From: Alphaproteobacteria bacterium | GTDB taxonomy: Bacteria > Pseudomonadota > Alphaproteobacteria > Rs-D84 | DNA length: 32,247 nt | Direction: 5' to 3' | Assembly (NCBI GenBank): GCA_017642565.1 | Contig: JAGCOU010000041.1 | Span: 1-32,247 of the forward strand | In this document: piece by piece, positions 7,981 through 14,617 of the stretch | How positions within the stretch are numbered: position 1 is the first letter of the stretch | Layout of the letters: each line of letters opens with the position of its first letter | Notes under the pieces: generated by a model | Seen by the model: the letters and a program-made list of their open reading frames with translations, nothing else | Told to the model about the DNA's origin: nothing | Database searches by the model: none | Made by a program: the position numbers and the translations under genes

Positions 7981-8889
7981 ATGTTCCACAAAATTTGTGT
8001 TTTTATCGCTGTGGCAGGGGTCACAGGTTTTGCATTTGCTGCGAATAGAACGCAACAGATTGTCACTTCAGAAGTCTTTGGCGATACAGTCGAAGAAGTA
8101 GAAGAAGATGTAAATCGTGGCGAAAGAGTTCAAACTTTTTATGAGCCAGAGCCAGTGTATTACGAAGACACTGTTTATCAGGGGGCGCCAGTGTGGCCGA
8201 TGCCTGGTTCAGAGGCTGATGTTGAAATCGCATGTGGTGAACCTGGATGCGTTGAACAAAATAAGATTGTATCTCATGTTGGTGCGGGTTTGGTTATTGA
8301 AAATAATATTAACACAATCGGTACTGGTTGGACAGGTGGCCCAAATATTCATAATGGTATAATGATTCCTGCTGGTTTTGACTACGAATGTGCTAATAAT
8401 GCAGAAATGCCATTGATGCGCCGCGAAATGATGGAAGACGATGGTGGTTCTGTGTTGGCTATGTCCCGCAGTTCGCGTAAAACTTGTAATAAACAGGCGG
8501 ATTCGTATGCTATGTTTGCACAACGTGCTGGTTTTGCGCCTGAAAAAACTTGCAATAAAACAATGGGCGTTAATGACAGAGATGTTTCTGTGAATGAGTA
8601 TGTTGATGAAGAAAGCACAGAGCCTGCACAAGATCAGGTTCGTTCATGGGTCGTGGCGAGTGGACAAACCCTGCGTCAAGTTTTGCAATCTTGGTGTGAC
8701 AAAGAAGGATGGGATTTGGTTTGGACAACTGCGCGCGAATATCCAATAGAAGCGAGTGCGGTATTCAAAGGGCGCTTTGTAGATGTTGCATCGGCTTTGG
8801 TTCGTAATTTTGAACGTGCAACACCAATTCCTTATGCAAAATTTTATAAGGGTAATAGGGTGATTGTGGTTTCGACTTCGGAAGAATAA
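7981..8889 (+). CDS. Exported TcpQ-domain protein (type IVb pilus / PilL-like)
   Basis: A 302-residue exported protein. It has a signal peptide (MFHKICVFIAVAGVTGFAFA), a long low-complexity acidic middle and a C-terminal TcpQ (toxin co-regulated pilus biosynthesis Q) domain at about residues 220-302, shown by 'SGQTLRQVLQSWCDKEGW', 'W' and 'Y' landmarks, and 'FKGRFVDVASALV' with a terminal 'NRVIVVST' strand. In type IVb pilus systems, TcpQ/PilL-type proteins help the secretin assemble. The start at 7981 is chosen over in-frame ATGs at 7954 and 7960: an AAAGGA site lies at 7969-7974, and the predicted transcript begins at about 7955. The secretin gene follows 31 bases downstream. No other pilus-assembly gene (ATPase, inner-membrane platform) is adjacent. 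Confidence 0.85.
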   Translation: MFHKICVFIAVAGVTGFAFAANRTQQIVTSEVFGDTVEEVEEDVNRGERVQTFYEPEPVYYEDTVYQGAPVWPMPGSEADVEIACGEPGCVEQNKIVSHVGAGLVIENNINTIGTGWTGGPNIHNGIMIPAGFDYECANNAEMPLMRREMMEDDGGSVLAMSRSSRKTCNKQADSYAMFAQRAGFAPEKTCNKTMGVNDRDVSVNEYVDEESTEPAQDQVRSWVVASGQTLRQVLQSWCDKEGWDLVWTTAREYPIEASAVFKGRFVDVASALVRNFERATPIPYAKFYKGNRVIVVSTSEE

Positions 8890-8920
8890 AGCCTTAACAA
8901 AATAGGGACGGGGGACAAAG

Positions 8921-10552
8921 ATGAAAATTTCTTTAAATATCTGTTTATTTAGTTGTTTGTTTAGTTTTGTACTTGCTGGATGTACATTACACGAATCGGC
9001 TAAGGTATCCGCAGAGGTGGATCGAGATTTTGTTAATGCTTATGAAGCGTTTGAAATGGCAAAAAATCCTCGTGCCAAGGTGGCAAGCGGTGACACCGTC
9101 ACTATGAGCGAAGGTGTATGGTTGGGTAACAAATCTACATTACAGGAACATAAAAATTCATTGCCTGCTAAATTTGAAACAGATACAGGGGTGACTATGT
9201 TGTTGAACGAGCCTGTAACTCTCCAGGTTTTGGCTAATGACATAAATTCCATCACAGGTATTCCCGTAAAAATAGATAGCCAGGTTGATGCTGAAAAGTT
9301 AAGAAAGACTGTGGATGTTGCGTATACAGGTAAATTGTCTGGCTTGCTTTCGCAAATCGCGACAGATTTAGATTTGCTTTGGTACTATGACAAAGACTCT
9401 ATCGTATTTTATGAAACAGAAACAAGAACATATACATTGTATGCGTTGGGAACAGATGTATCTTATCAGTCTTCGGTCCAAACAGATAGTGGTAACCAGG
9501 TTTCTTTGGAATCTACTTTAAAAGAATGGGACGAAGTAGAATCTACTATTAATTCTATTATAAATAATTCTAAGAATGCACAATTCACAGTATCACGCAG
9601 TTTAGGGACAATTACGGTAACTGCGTCTCCGTCTGTTTTGAATCGTGTCGGTGAATATATTGCAAAACAAAATAAACGGTTGTCACAATTAGTGACGATT
9701 GATGTCAAAGTATTGCAAGTGTCTTTAACGAATAATTCTGCGTTTGGGTTGAATTTAGCGGCAGCAATTAATTCTGCCTCAGGCTTAAATATCGTTGCAA
9801 ATCCAAAGAATAATTTATCTTTGACCGAATCGAGTTCGATGAATGTTGCTGTGTTGTCAAATGCAGTTTCTGCTTTGACTGGTGCAACGCATTTGGATGC
9901 AACTGGCAACGTAGTTTCTGGCGCTTATACTAACGATCAAATCAATAATGGTTCGATGGCGCGAATCGCTGGAACAAACGCTTTGATAGAGGCTCTGGCA
10001 AAGCAGGGCAAAGTGTCTTTGGTTACAAATGTGGGTGTTACAACGCGTAATAATCGTGTCGCACCCGTGACTAATACAAAAACCACAGGTTACATTAAAC
10101 GTTTCGAATCGCGTAATTTTACAACTGTTGAATCGAGTACTGTTGACCAGGCTGATTTGGAAACAGGATTTTCGATGCAATTGTTGCCTAATGTTTTGGA
10201 AAACGGCAAGATATTGTTGTTGTTCAAAATGTCTGTTCGTGAATTGTTAAAGATGTCAACGCAAACTATCGGGACATTCACATTGCAACTGCCAGAGGTT
10301 GAAGAACGTTCTTTCATGCAAGAAGTAATAATGGAATCAGGACAAATGTTGGTGGTTTCTGGGTTTGAAAAACAAAAGAACGATGATACCAGATATGGAC
10401 TTGGCGATGCTGACTTTATGGCATTATCTGGTTCTCGCGAAACCGGAGCAACTCGTGAAGTATTGGTTGTTATCTTGACACCACAAGTTTTGGTCAGCCC
10501 GCTGGATGCAGAAAAAAATATACAACAGCATTGGGGTGCCCCTCTGAACTAA
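8921..10552 (+). CDS. pilN: PilN/TcpC-type secretin lipoprotein (type IVb pilus outer-membrane channel)
   Basis: A 543-residue lipoprotein secretin that would form the outer-membrane pore of a type IVb pilus or related secretion device. A lipobox (LAGC, Cys21) ends the signal sequence. A short STN-like domain follows at about residues 90-145 (QVLANDINSITGIPVKID), then N-domain segments near 200-265, and a C-terminal secretin domain from about 390 to 525 with 'EVEERSFMQEVIMESGQMLVVSGFE' character and 'REVLVVILTPQVLV' at the end. A GGGGGA site lies upstream of the ATG. Gene order TcpQ-like then secretin matches type IVb pilus operons, but the unit ends here. Confidence 0.88.
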   Translation: MKISLNICLFSCLFSFVLAGCTLHESAKVSAEVDRDFVNAYEAFEMAKNPRAKVASGDTVTMSEGVWLGNKSTLQEHKNSLPAKFETDTGVTMLLNEPVTLQVLANDINSITGIPVKIDSQVDAEKLRKTVDVAYTGKLSGLLSQIATDLDLLWYYDKDSIVFYETETRTYTLYALGTDVSYQSSVQTDSGNQVSLESTLKEWDEVESTINSIINNSKNAQFTVSRSLGTITVTASPSVLNRVGEYIAKQNKRLSQLVTIDVKVLQVSLTNNSAFGLNLAAAINSASGLNIVANPKNNLSLTESSSMNVAVLSNAVSALTGATHLDATGNVVSGAYTNDQINNGSMARIAGTNALIEALAKQGKVSLVTNVGVTTRNNRVAPVTNTKTTGYIKRFESRNFTTVESSTVDQADLETGFSMQLLPNVLENGKILLLFKMSVRELLKMSTQTIGTFTLQLPEVEERSFMQEVIMESGQMLVVSGFEKQKNDDTRYGLGDADFMALSGSRETGATREVLVVILTPQVLVSPLDAEKNIQQHWGAPLN

Positions 10553-10575
10553 ATAAATTATAATAATAAATCTTC

Positions 10576-10680
10576 AACAAAACCCGGCAACTTATGTAAC
10601 ATTTGTACACTGCGTTGCCGGTTTTTATTGAACCTTTATCATTCTAATTTATTTATGAATCGGTATATTCACTTGCTTGT
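10576..10680 (+). repeat. Structured dispersed repeat, copy A (downstream of the secretin gene)
   Basis: A hairpin (CCGGCAAC at 10584-10591 with GTTGCCGG at 10614-10621, then five T) carries a loop with TTATGTA (10592-10598) and TACACTGC (10606-10613). A 19-base block, ATTTATGAATCGGTATATT, follows at 10651-10669. The same three blocks, with identical 14- and 46-base offsets, recur at 27950-28075. The hairpin plus T-run could also terminate the secretin transcript. Confidence 0.6.
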
Positions 10681-10689
10681 CGCGGACTA

Positions 10690-10860
10690 TGATTCCCCTC
10701 CACCAGAGGGGAGGGCCACAGAGTGGCGGGGGGCAACACAAACTTGTTTGTGTCTACACCACTTCGTCAAGACTTCGTGGTGCAAGCATCCCTTCGTTAA
10801 AACTTCGTGGTGCAGGCACGACTCTTCGAGTCGTTAACCCTCCTTCCTGCTACGCGAACT
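10690..10860. repeat. GC-rich cluster of small palindromes in the 374-base gap before rpsT
   Basis: The non-coding stretch between the secretin and rpsT (10553-10926) is locally GC-rich and packed with short inverted repeats: CCCCTC/GAGGGG around 10694-10710, GCCAC/GTGGC near 10713-10725, ACACAAAC/GTTTGTGT near 10737-10754, CACCAC/GTGGTG near 10757-10783 and CGACTC/GAGTCG near 10818-10832. ACTTCGTGGTGCA occurs twice in direct orientation. It looks like an extragenic mosaic repeat and not a gene; base composition is unlike the flanking AT-rich sequence. Confidence 0.55.
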
Positions 10861-10878
10861 CCCCCATGCTGGGCTAAT

Positions 10879-10907
10879 AAAAAAACCGTTCGATTGAACG
10901 GTTTTTT
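10879..10907. terminator. Bidirectional intrinsic terminator after rpsT
   Basis: A-run, AACCGTTC, GATT loop, GAACGGTT, T-run. It lies 20 bases past the rpsT stop on the minus strand and would also stop plus-strand reading from the repeat region. Confidence 0.85.
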
Positions 10908-10926
10908 AAATGGTTATTTTTTATAA

Positions 10927-11187
10927 CTAAACAATCTTAGCAACTTTTTTTGCAAGACGCGCTACTTTGCGGGAAGCAGTTTTCTTTGGCATTGTTTTAC
11001 CTGCTGCTTTCATGATTTTGCTTTCTGCGGCGCGTGTTGCAGCAACTGCTGCGGCTTTGTCGCCAGATGCGATAGCTGTTAATGCTTTTTTAGTTGCTGT
11101 TTTAACAGCACTGCGGCGCGCAGTATTAATTGCGTTCTTCTTTTCAGTTACTAAAATTCTTTTTTTACAAGATTTATGATTTGCCAC
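10927..11187 (-). CDS. rpsT: 30S ribosomal protein S20
   Basis: S20 binds 16S rRNA at the base of the 30S subunit. The 86-residue, strongly basic, Ala/Lys-rich helical sequence has the typical landmarks 'MANHKSCKKRI', 'RRSAVKTATKKA' and a Lys-rich tail. It is divergent from plsY and has its own terminator. In several alphaproteobacteria rpsT lies next to dnaA; here dnaA is about 3.4 kb away, which supports an alphaproteobacterial origin. Confidence 0.97.
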   Translation of the reverse strand: MANHKSCKKRILVTEKKNAINTARRSAVKTATKKALTAIASGDKAAAVAATRAAESKIMKAAGKTMPKKTASRKVARLAKKVAKIV

Positions 11188-11261
11188 TTTATTTTCCTTT
11201 TATTTTTGTTGGGTTTTATGTTATTTTATAAGAAAGATTAATAAAATCAAGGGAAAATGAC

Positions 11262-11849
11262 ATGTCTTATTTAATTTCTTTAATTACTTCTTATTTTTTA
11301 GGTGCAATTCCGTTCGGGTTGTTGGTCGCAAAATTGTTCAACAAAGGCGATATAAGGAAAGTCGGTTCGGGTAATATCGGGGCTACGAATGTTATGCGGG
11401 TCGGGGGGCTGCGATTGGCGGGATTTGTGTGGTTGCTCGATATGGCCAAGGCTGTTGTTGCAGTGCTGATTGGCAGGTATGTCGGTGGCGAATCGTTTGC
11501 TGTGTGGTGTGGTTTTATGGCAATCATTGGGCATTGTTTCCCAGTTTGGTTGCGTTTCCGTGGGGGCAAAGGTGTGTCTTGTCTTTTTGGTGTGTTGCTT
11601 GCTGTGAATCCGATTCTTTTTGTTGTGTGCGGAATAGAATGGTTAATCGTTGCTTTGGGAACTGGTATATCTTCGGCAGGCGCGCTAATCGTATTCTGTT
11701 TGATGCCGGTGCTCGGTTTTTGCATGAGTTTTGGTATAGGGATGGCATTTTTGGCTATATCTGCACTTTGCGTTGTTCGACACAGAGAAAACTTTTTGAG
11801 ACTTTTCAAAGGTCAAGAATCTATCATAGAGTGGAAGTGGAAAAAATAA
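11262..11849 (+). CDS. plsY: Acyl-phosphate:glycerol-3-phosphate acyltransferase PlsY
   Basis: PlsY transfers an acyl group from acyl-phosphate to glycerol-3-phosphate, the first step of membrane phospholipid synthesis. The 195-residue protein has about five hydrophobic segments. It shows the three conserved PlsY motifs: 'GSGNIGATNVMR' near residues 37-48, 'FPVWLRFRGGKGVS' near 94-107, and the C-terminal 'RHRENFLRLFKGQE' segment. An AGGGA-type ribosome site precedes the ATG. It is divergent from rpsT and followed by a gene with its own promoter. Confidence 0.96.
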   Translation: MSYLISLITSYFLGAIPFGLLVAKLFNKGDIRKVGSGNIGATNVMRVGGLRLAGFVWLLDMAKAVVAVLIGRYVGGESFAVWCGFMAIIGHCFPVWLRFRGGKGVSCLFGVLLAVNPILFVVCGIEWLIVALGTGISSAGALIVFCLMPVLGFCMSFGIGMAFLAISALCVVRHRENFLRLFKGQESIIEWKWKK

Positions 11850-11859
11850 TATTTTATAT

Positions 11860-11888
11860 TTGTATTTATTCGCAGATTATGATATAAT
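11860..11888 (+). promoter_or_regulatory. Sigma-70-type promoter for the two secreted-protein genes
   Basis: TTGTAT (11860-11865), 17-base spacer, TATAAT (11883-11888). An AGAGGGA ribosome site follows at 11901-11907, ahead of the ATG at 11914. Confidence 0.65.
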
Positions 11889-11913
11889 GATTGCATATAA
11901 AGAGGGAATATAA

Positions 11914-12729
11914 ATGAAGCATTTTATTTCAATAGCAGTGTTATCTTTGTTGGTTTGTGGTGCCCAGGCTGCACAGAATGGACGTGCTACGATGGCAGGA
12001 AAGACTGTTATGTCTGCGCCACGTGCAACCGCATCTATTAACCAATTAAATGGTATGGGGGCGCCTGTGGCAAATAATGTGCCAACAAATCAAATACCTT
12101 ATACGGAACCTGTTCAACCAACTCCTCCTGTGGAAGAAGTTGATAGACGCGAAGAAGAACGCAATGCCTGTATAAATAATAATATTGGTATTGGAAATAC
12201 TTTCGTGTGGGCTTCGCGTAATAGTGATACTTCTAATTATGCAGCCATGATGGAAGATGTTAACAATCCAAAGAACAATGTTTGTTTCGTGCGTGTGGAA
12301 TTGAAATCTGATGACGAATCGCGGGTTTCTGTTTCTGATATTCCTGCGAAATATTTTATGTGGGGCGAAAATATCGAATGTGGTTCTTGGGTAAACGAAA
12401 AAGATATGGAAAAACGTATCTTGGATGCTAAGAAAGGCGCGCGAATCGGCGGTATCGTTGCAAGTACTGTCGGTGGCGCAGGACTTGGCGTTGGTGTGAT
12501 GGAAGCGTTTGGAAACAAGGCTATCGGTGGTAAAGTCCAAGGACAGAAAGCCCTGGAAGGTGCTCAATTATACAGATCTCAATTGTTGGTTTACAAAGAA
12601 AAAAATATTACGGAATATAATAGAATCGTCAGTGCTTTGAAGGTTATCAAAGAATCTGGTTCTACGGAAGCTATTGGTAATGTAGATTATGCTACATACA
12701 AACCTTTGTTGGATGAATTTGCTAATTAA
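11914..12729 (+). CDS. Secreted hypothetical protein with Gly-rich hydrophobic segment
   Basis: A 271-residue protein with a clear signal peptide (cleavage probably after 'AQA', about residue 19), a Pro-rich acidic linker (residues 60-85), four cysteines in a central domain (residues 88-155) and a Gly-rich hydrophobic stretch (GARIGGIVASTVGGAGLGVG, about 173-192). The rest is helical and charged. I do not recognise a family. The layout partly resembles the secreted protein at 16116. It has its own promoter, and the next secreted-protein gene starts 14 bases after its stop, so the two likely form an operon. Confidence 0.75.
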   Translation: MKHFISIAVLSLLVCGAQAAQNGRATMAGKTVMSAPRATASINQLNGMGAPVANNVPTNQIPYTEPVQPTPPVEEVDRREEERNACINNNIGIGNTFVWASRNSDTSNYAAMMEDVNNPKNNVCFVRVELKSDDESRVSVSDIPAKYFMWGENIECGSWVNEKDMEKRILDAKKGARIGGIVASTVGGAGLGVGVMEAFGNKAIGGKVQGQKALEGAQLYRSQLLVYKEKNITEYNRIVSALKVIKESGSTEAIGNVDYATYKPLLDEFAN

Positions 12730-12743
12730 AAAGGAAGTAGAAT

Positions 12744-13259
12744 ATGAAAAAGTATTTGGTTTTGGCTTTGTTGTTGGTTCCAACTGTTTCTTTTGCGGCG
12801 CCATCTGTTCGTGTTTTGGGCAGTGGTTCTGGAACAACTGCTTCTTCGGCAACGGGGACGAAAATTACACCGGCTAAGACAGCAAATGTTTCCAAGGCTG
12901 CTGCAACTAATACAGGCAGAACTGCGTCTGGTTCTCGTATAGGAACTGTGCGTGCAATGCCAAAAGTGGGCAGTGGCACAGTTAGCACAACTGCATCTGG
13001 AACCGCATCAAGATTTCCTGTGATAACACCTGCTCATTCTTACAGCAGTGTGACAAAACCTCAAACAGCAAGTGGCACTACGATAAATGTAGATTTGGAT
13101 AATTATTATAATAAAGAAGAAGTTAATAATATTATCAATGCACTGAAAGAAGAAGACGACCCAAGAATTGATGCTATTAGATTGGTTGACCCTTCTACTC
13201 CTGGTTTGCATACCAAAGATTTGCCAAGCGATTATGTTTATATGTGGATAGAAGAATAA
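12744..13259 (+). CDS. Secreted Ser/Thr/Ala-rich hypothetical protein with a tail-fibre-like motif
   Basis: A 171-residue exported protein. The signal peptide ends at 'VSFAA' (about residue 19). A low-complexity Ser/Thr/Gly/Ala-rich passenger (residues 20-110) with repeated 'ASGT/GSGT' units follows. The C-terminal part contains 'NYYNKEEVNNIINALKEE', which resembles the 'YY-K-E-ID' trimerising motif common in phage tail fibres and surface adhesins; this is a resemblance only. An AAGGAAG site precedes the ATG. It follows the 271-residue secreted protein by 14 bases and ends before a terminator. Confidence 0.72.
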   Translation: MKKYLVLALLLVPTVSFAAPSVRVLGSGSGTTASSATGTKITPAKTANVSKAAATNTGRTASGSRIGTVRAMPKVGSGTVSTTASGTASRFPVITPAHSYSSVTKPQTASGTTINVDLDNYYNKEEVNNIINALKEEDDPRIDAIRLVDPSTPGLHTKDLPSDYVYMWIEE

Positions 13260-13281
13260 TTGTTTTGTGCATTTTTTACTT

Positions 13282-13317
13282 AAAAAAGGTTGTAGTTTTG
13301 TTCTACAATCTTTTTTG
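13282..13317 (+). terminator. Intrinsic terminator ending the secreted-protein operon
   Basis: A-run, AAGGTTGTAG, short loop, CTACAATCTT, T-run (with G-T pairing). The T-run ends three bases before the dprA ATG at 13320, leaving no room for a ribosome site. Confidence 0.75.
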
Positions 13318-13319
13318 TT

Positions 13320-14330
13320 ATGAATGCGTTATTAAAAAAACTTTTGATATTGCGAACCTCTGGAATTGGTCCGGCGAAATATAATGCGCTGGTGGAACAA
13401 TATGGCGATGATGATGCGATTATAGATGCATTGGCGCCTGTGCAAGATTTTATCGATTCTGTGAAACGCGAAATAGATTTAGCATATAGTTTAAACATAG
13501 AATATATTTGTGATTCCGATTCGAGATATCCAAAACAATTAAAGGCAATTAAAAATCATCCAATAATAATCTCTGCGCGTGGTAACACAGATACTTTGCT
13601 TAAATCAAGTGTGGCTGTGGTTGGAACGCGACATTCTACGGCGGCTGGAATGAATTTTATTGCTGATTTGGCTGAAACATTTGCGGCGCATAATTTTTCT
13701 GTGGTTTCTGGTATGGCGATGGGAACAGATACTGCGGCGCATGTTGGGGCACTAAAGGCGGCTGGTTGTGCACAAACTATTGCGGTGTTGGCTGGGGGCG
13801 TTGATTATATTTGGCCACTCGAAAACGAATCGTTATATTATGAAATCTTGGAACGAGGCGTTGTAATCAGTGAAATGCCTGTGGGAATGAAACCAAATGC
13901 ACAGAATTTTATTCAAAGAAATCATTGGGTTGCAGGACTTGCTGATTTTTTAATCATCGGTGAAGCAGATGCAAAATCAGGAAGTATGACCACTGCCCGA
14001 TTCGCTTTGAAATATAAAAAGCGCGTATTTGCGGTGCCTGGACACCCAAGCGATTCTCGAAGCGAAGGACCTAATTCTTTGATAAAAAGTGGCGAAGCAA
14101 CATTGTGTATGTCTTCAAAAGATTTTTTTGATGATGAAAATGTCAAGACAGATAAAAAAATTGTGAGACCGCAAAATGATATTCTCGATAAATTAGGAAT
14201 GATTCCTGTCTCGGAATCTGTATTGGCAAATCTTGTCAAAAAACCAGTTCCGGAAATCAAAGCTGATTTAGTGGTCTTGGAATTACAAGGTTTAATACGA
14301 AAACAAGATGGCGGTTATGTCTTAAATTGA
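13320..14330 (+). CDS. dprA: DNA processing protein DprA
   Basis: DprA binds incoming single-stranded DNA during transformation and loads RecA. The 336-residue protein has an N-terminal HhH-like region ('TSGIGPAKYNALVEQYG'), a Rossmann-like core with 'VAVVGTRHSTAAGMNF', 'SGMAMGTDTAAHVGAL', 'ECD'-free 'GGVDYIWPLEN', 'SGSMTTARFAL' and 'VFAVPGHPSDSRSEGPNSLI', and a C-terminal winged-helix part near residues 285-336. The ATG directly follows a terminator T-run; a TACAAT hexamer (13304-13309) inside the hairpin could serve as a -10 for a nearly leaderless transcript. No other competence genes are nearby. Confidence 0.95.
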   Translation: MNALLKKLLILRTSGIGPAKYNALVEQYGDDDAIIDALAPVQDFIDSVKREIDLAYSLNIEYICDSDSRYPKQLKAIKNHPIIISARGNTDTLLKSSVAVVGTRHSTAAGMNFIADLAETFAAHNFSVVSGMAMGTDTAAHVGALKAAGCAQTIAVLAGGVDYIWPLENESLYYEILERGVVISEMPVGMKPNAQNFIQRNHWVAGLADFLIIGEADAKSGSMTTARFALKYKKRVFAVPGHPSDSRSEGPNSLIKSGEATLCMSSKDFFDDENVKTDKKIVRPQNDILDKLGMIPVSESVLANLVKKPVPEIKADLVVLELQGLIRKQDGGYVLN

Positions 14331-14339
14331 TTTTTTAAA

Positions 14340-14360
14340 TGTATATACAGTGTATATACA
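14340..14360. promoter_or_regulatory. Tandem 10-bp palindromes upstream of dnaA
   Basis: TGTATATACA occurs at 14340-14349 and again at 14351-14360, each a perfect palindrome, with an 11-base period (about one helical turn). This looks like a double operator for a dimeric regulator. It lies 10 bases after the dprA stop and 258 bases before the dnaA start. No binding protein can be named. Confidence 0.5.
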
Positions 14361-14431
14361 AAGTGCGAAAAACCAAGAAAAAAACGAATCGTTGTCAAAA
14401 AATAAATCGTAGATTTTAACTTAACATTTAG

Positions 14432-14459
14432 TTGCAAACAGAAATTAATTTTATACATT
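14432..14459 (+). promoter_or_regulatory. Possible dnaA promoter
   Basis: TTGCAA (14432-14437), 16-base spacer, TACATT (14454-14459) in AT-rich DNA. This would give a dnaA leader of about 150 bases. A weaker alternative is TTGTCA at 14392 with TTTAAC at 14415. Confidence 0.35.
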
Positions 14460-14506
14460 AATCGCATATCCAAACGATTGATTTTTATCAATCACTAAAG
14501 CGAGAG

Positions 14507-14595
14507 AAAAGAGTAGGGCACGCATAAATAATAAATGTAAATTTACTGTTTATGTGGGTGTGGTTCTTTAACCACAAAAAGGCGTAAACTCTTTT
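14507..14595 (+). promoter_or_regulatory. Structured 5' leader of dnaA
   Basis: The leader can fold into one closed domain. AAAAGAGT (14507-14514) pairs with ACTCTTTT (14588-14595), and ACGC (14520-14523) with GCGT (14582-14585). Inside are two arms: CATAAA (14523-14528) with TTTATG (14549-14554), enclosing the palindrome GTAAATTTAC, and TGTGGTT (14559-14565) with AACCACA (14570-14576). The domain ends 8 bases before the AAGGAG ribosome site at 14604-14609. This is compatible with translational control of dnaA, but I do not recognise a known RNA family. Confidence 0.45.
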
Positions 14596-14617
14596 GGAAG
14601 GAAAAGGAGCAAACGAC

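Noticed and set aside
8117..8631. Frames antisense or out of frame to the TcpQ-domain gene (and similar long shadows inside rpsT, dnaJ, parE, dnaN)
   Set aside because: They lack ribosome sites, overlap well-identified genes and show no recognisable protein features.
10628..10877. Two short plus-strand frames (69 and 66 residues) between the secretin and rpsT
   Set aside because: They run through the palindrome cluster, have no ribosome site and encode low-complexity repeats (the duplicated ACTTCGTGGTGCA gives the repeated protein segment); the region reads as a non-coding repeat.
14331..14617. Replication origin upstream of dnaA
   Set aside because: AT-rich, but only one near-match to a DnaA box (TTAACCACA at 14568) and it lies in a hairpin; not enough to call oriC.
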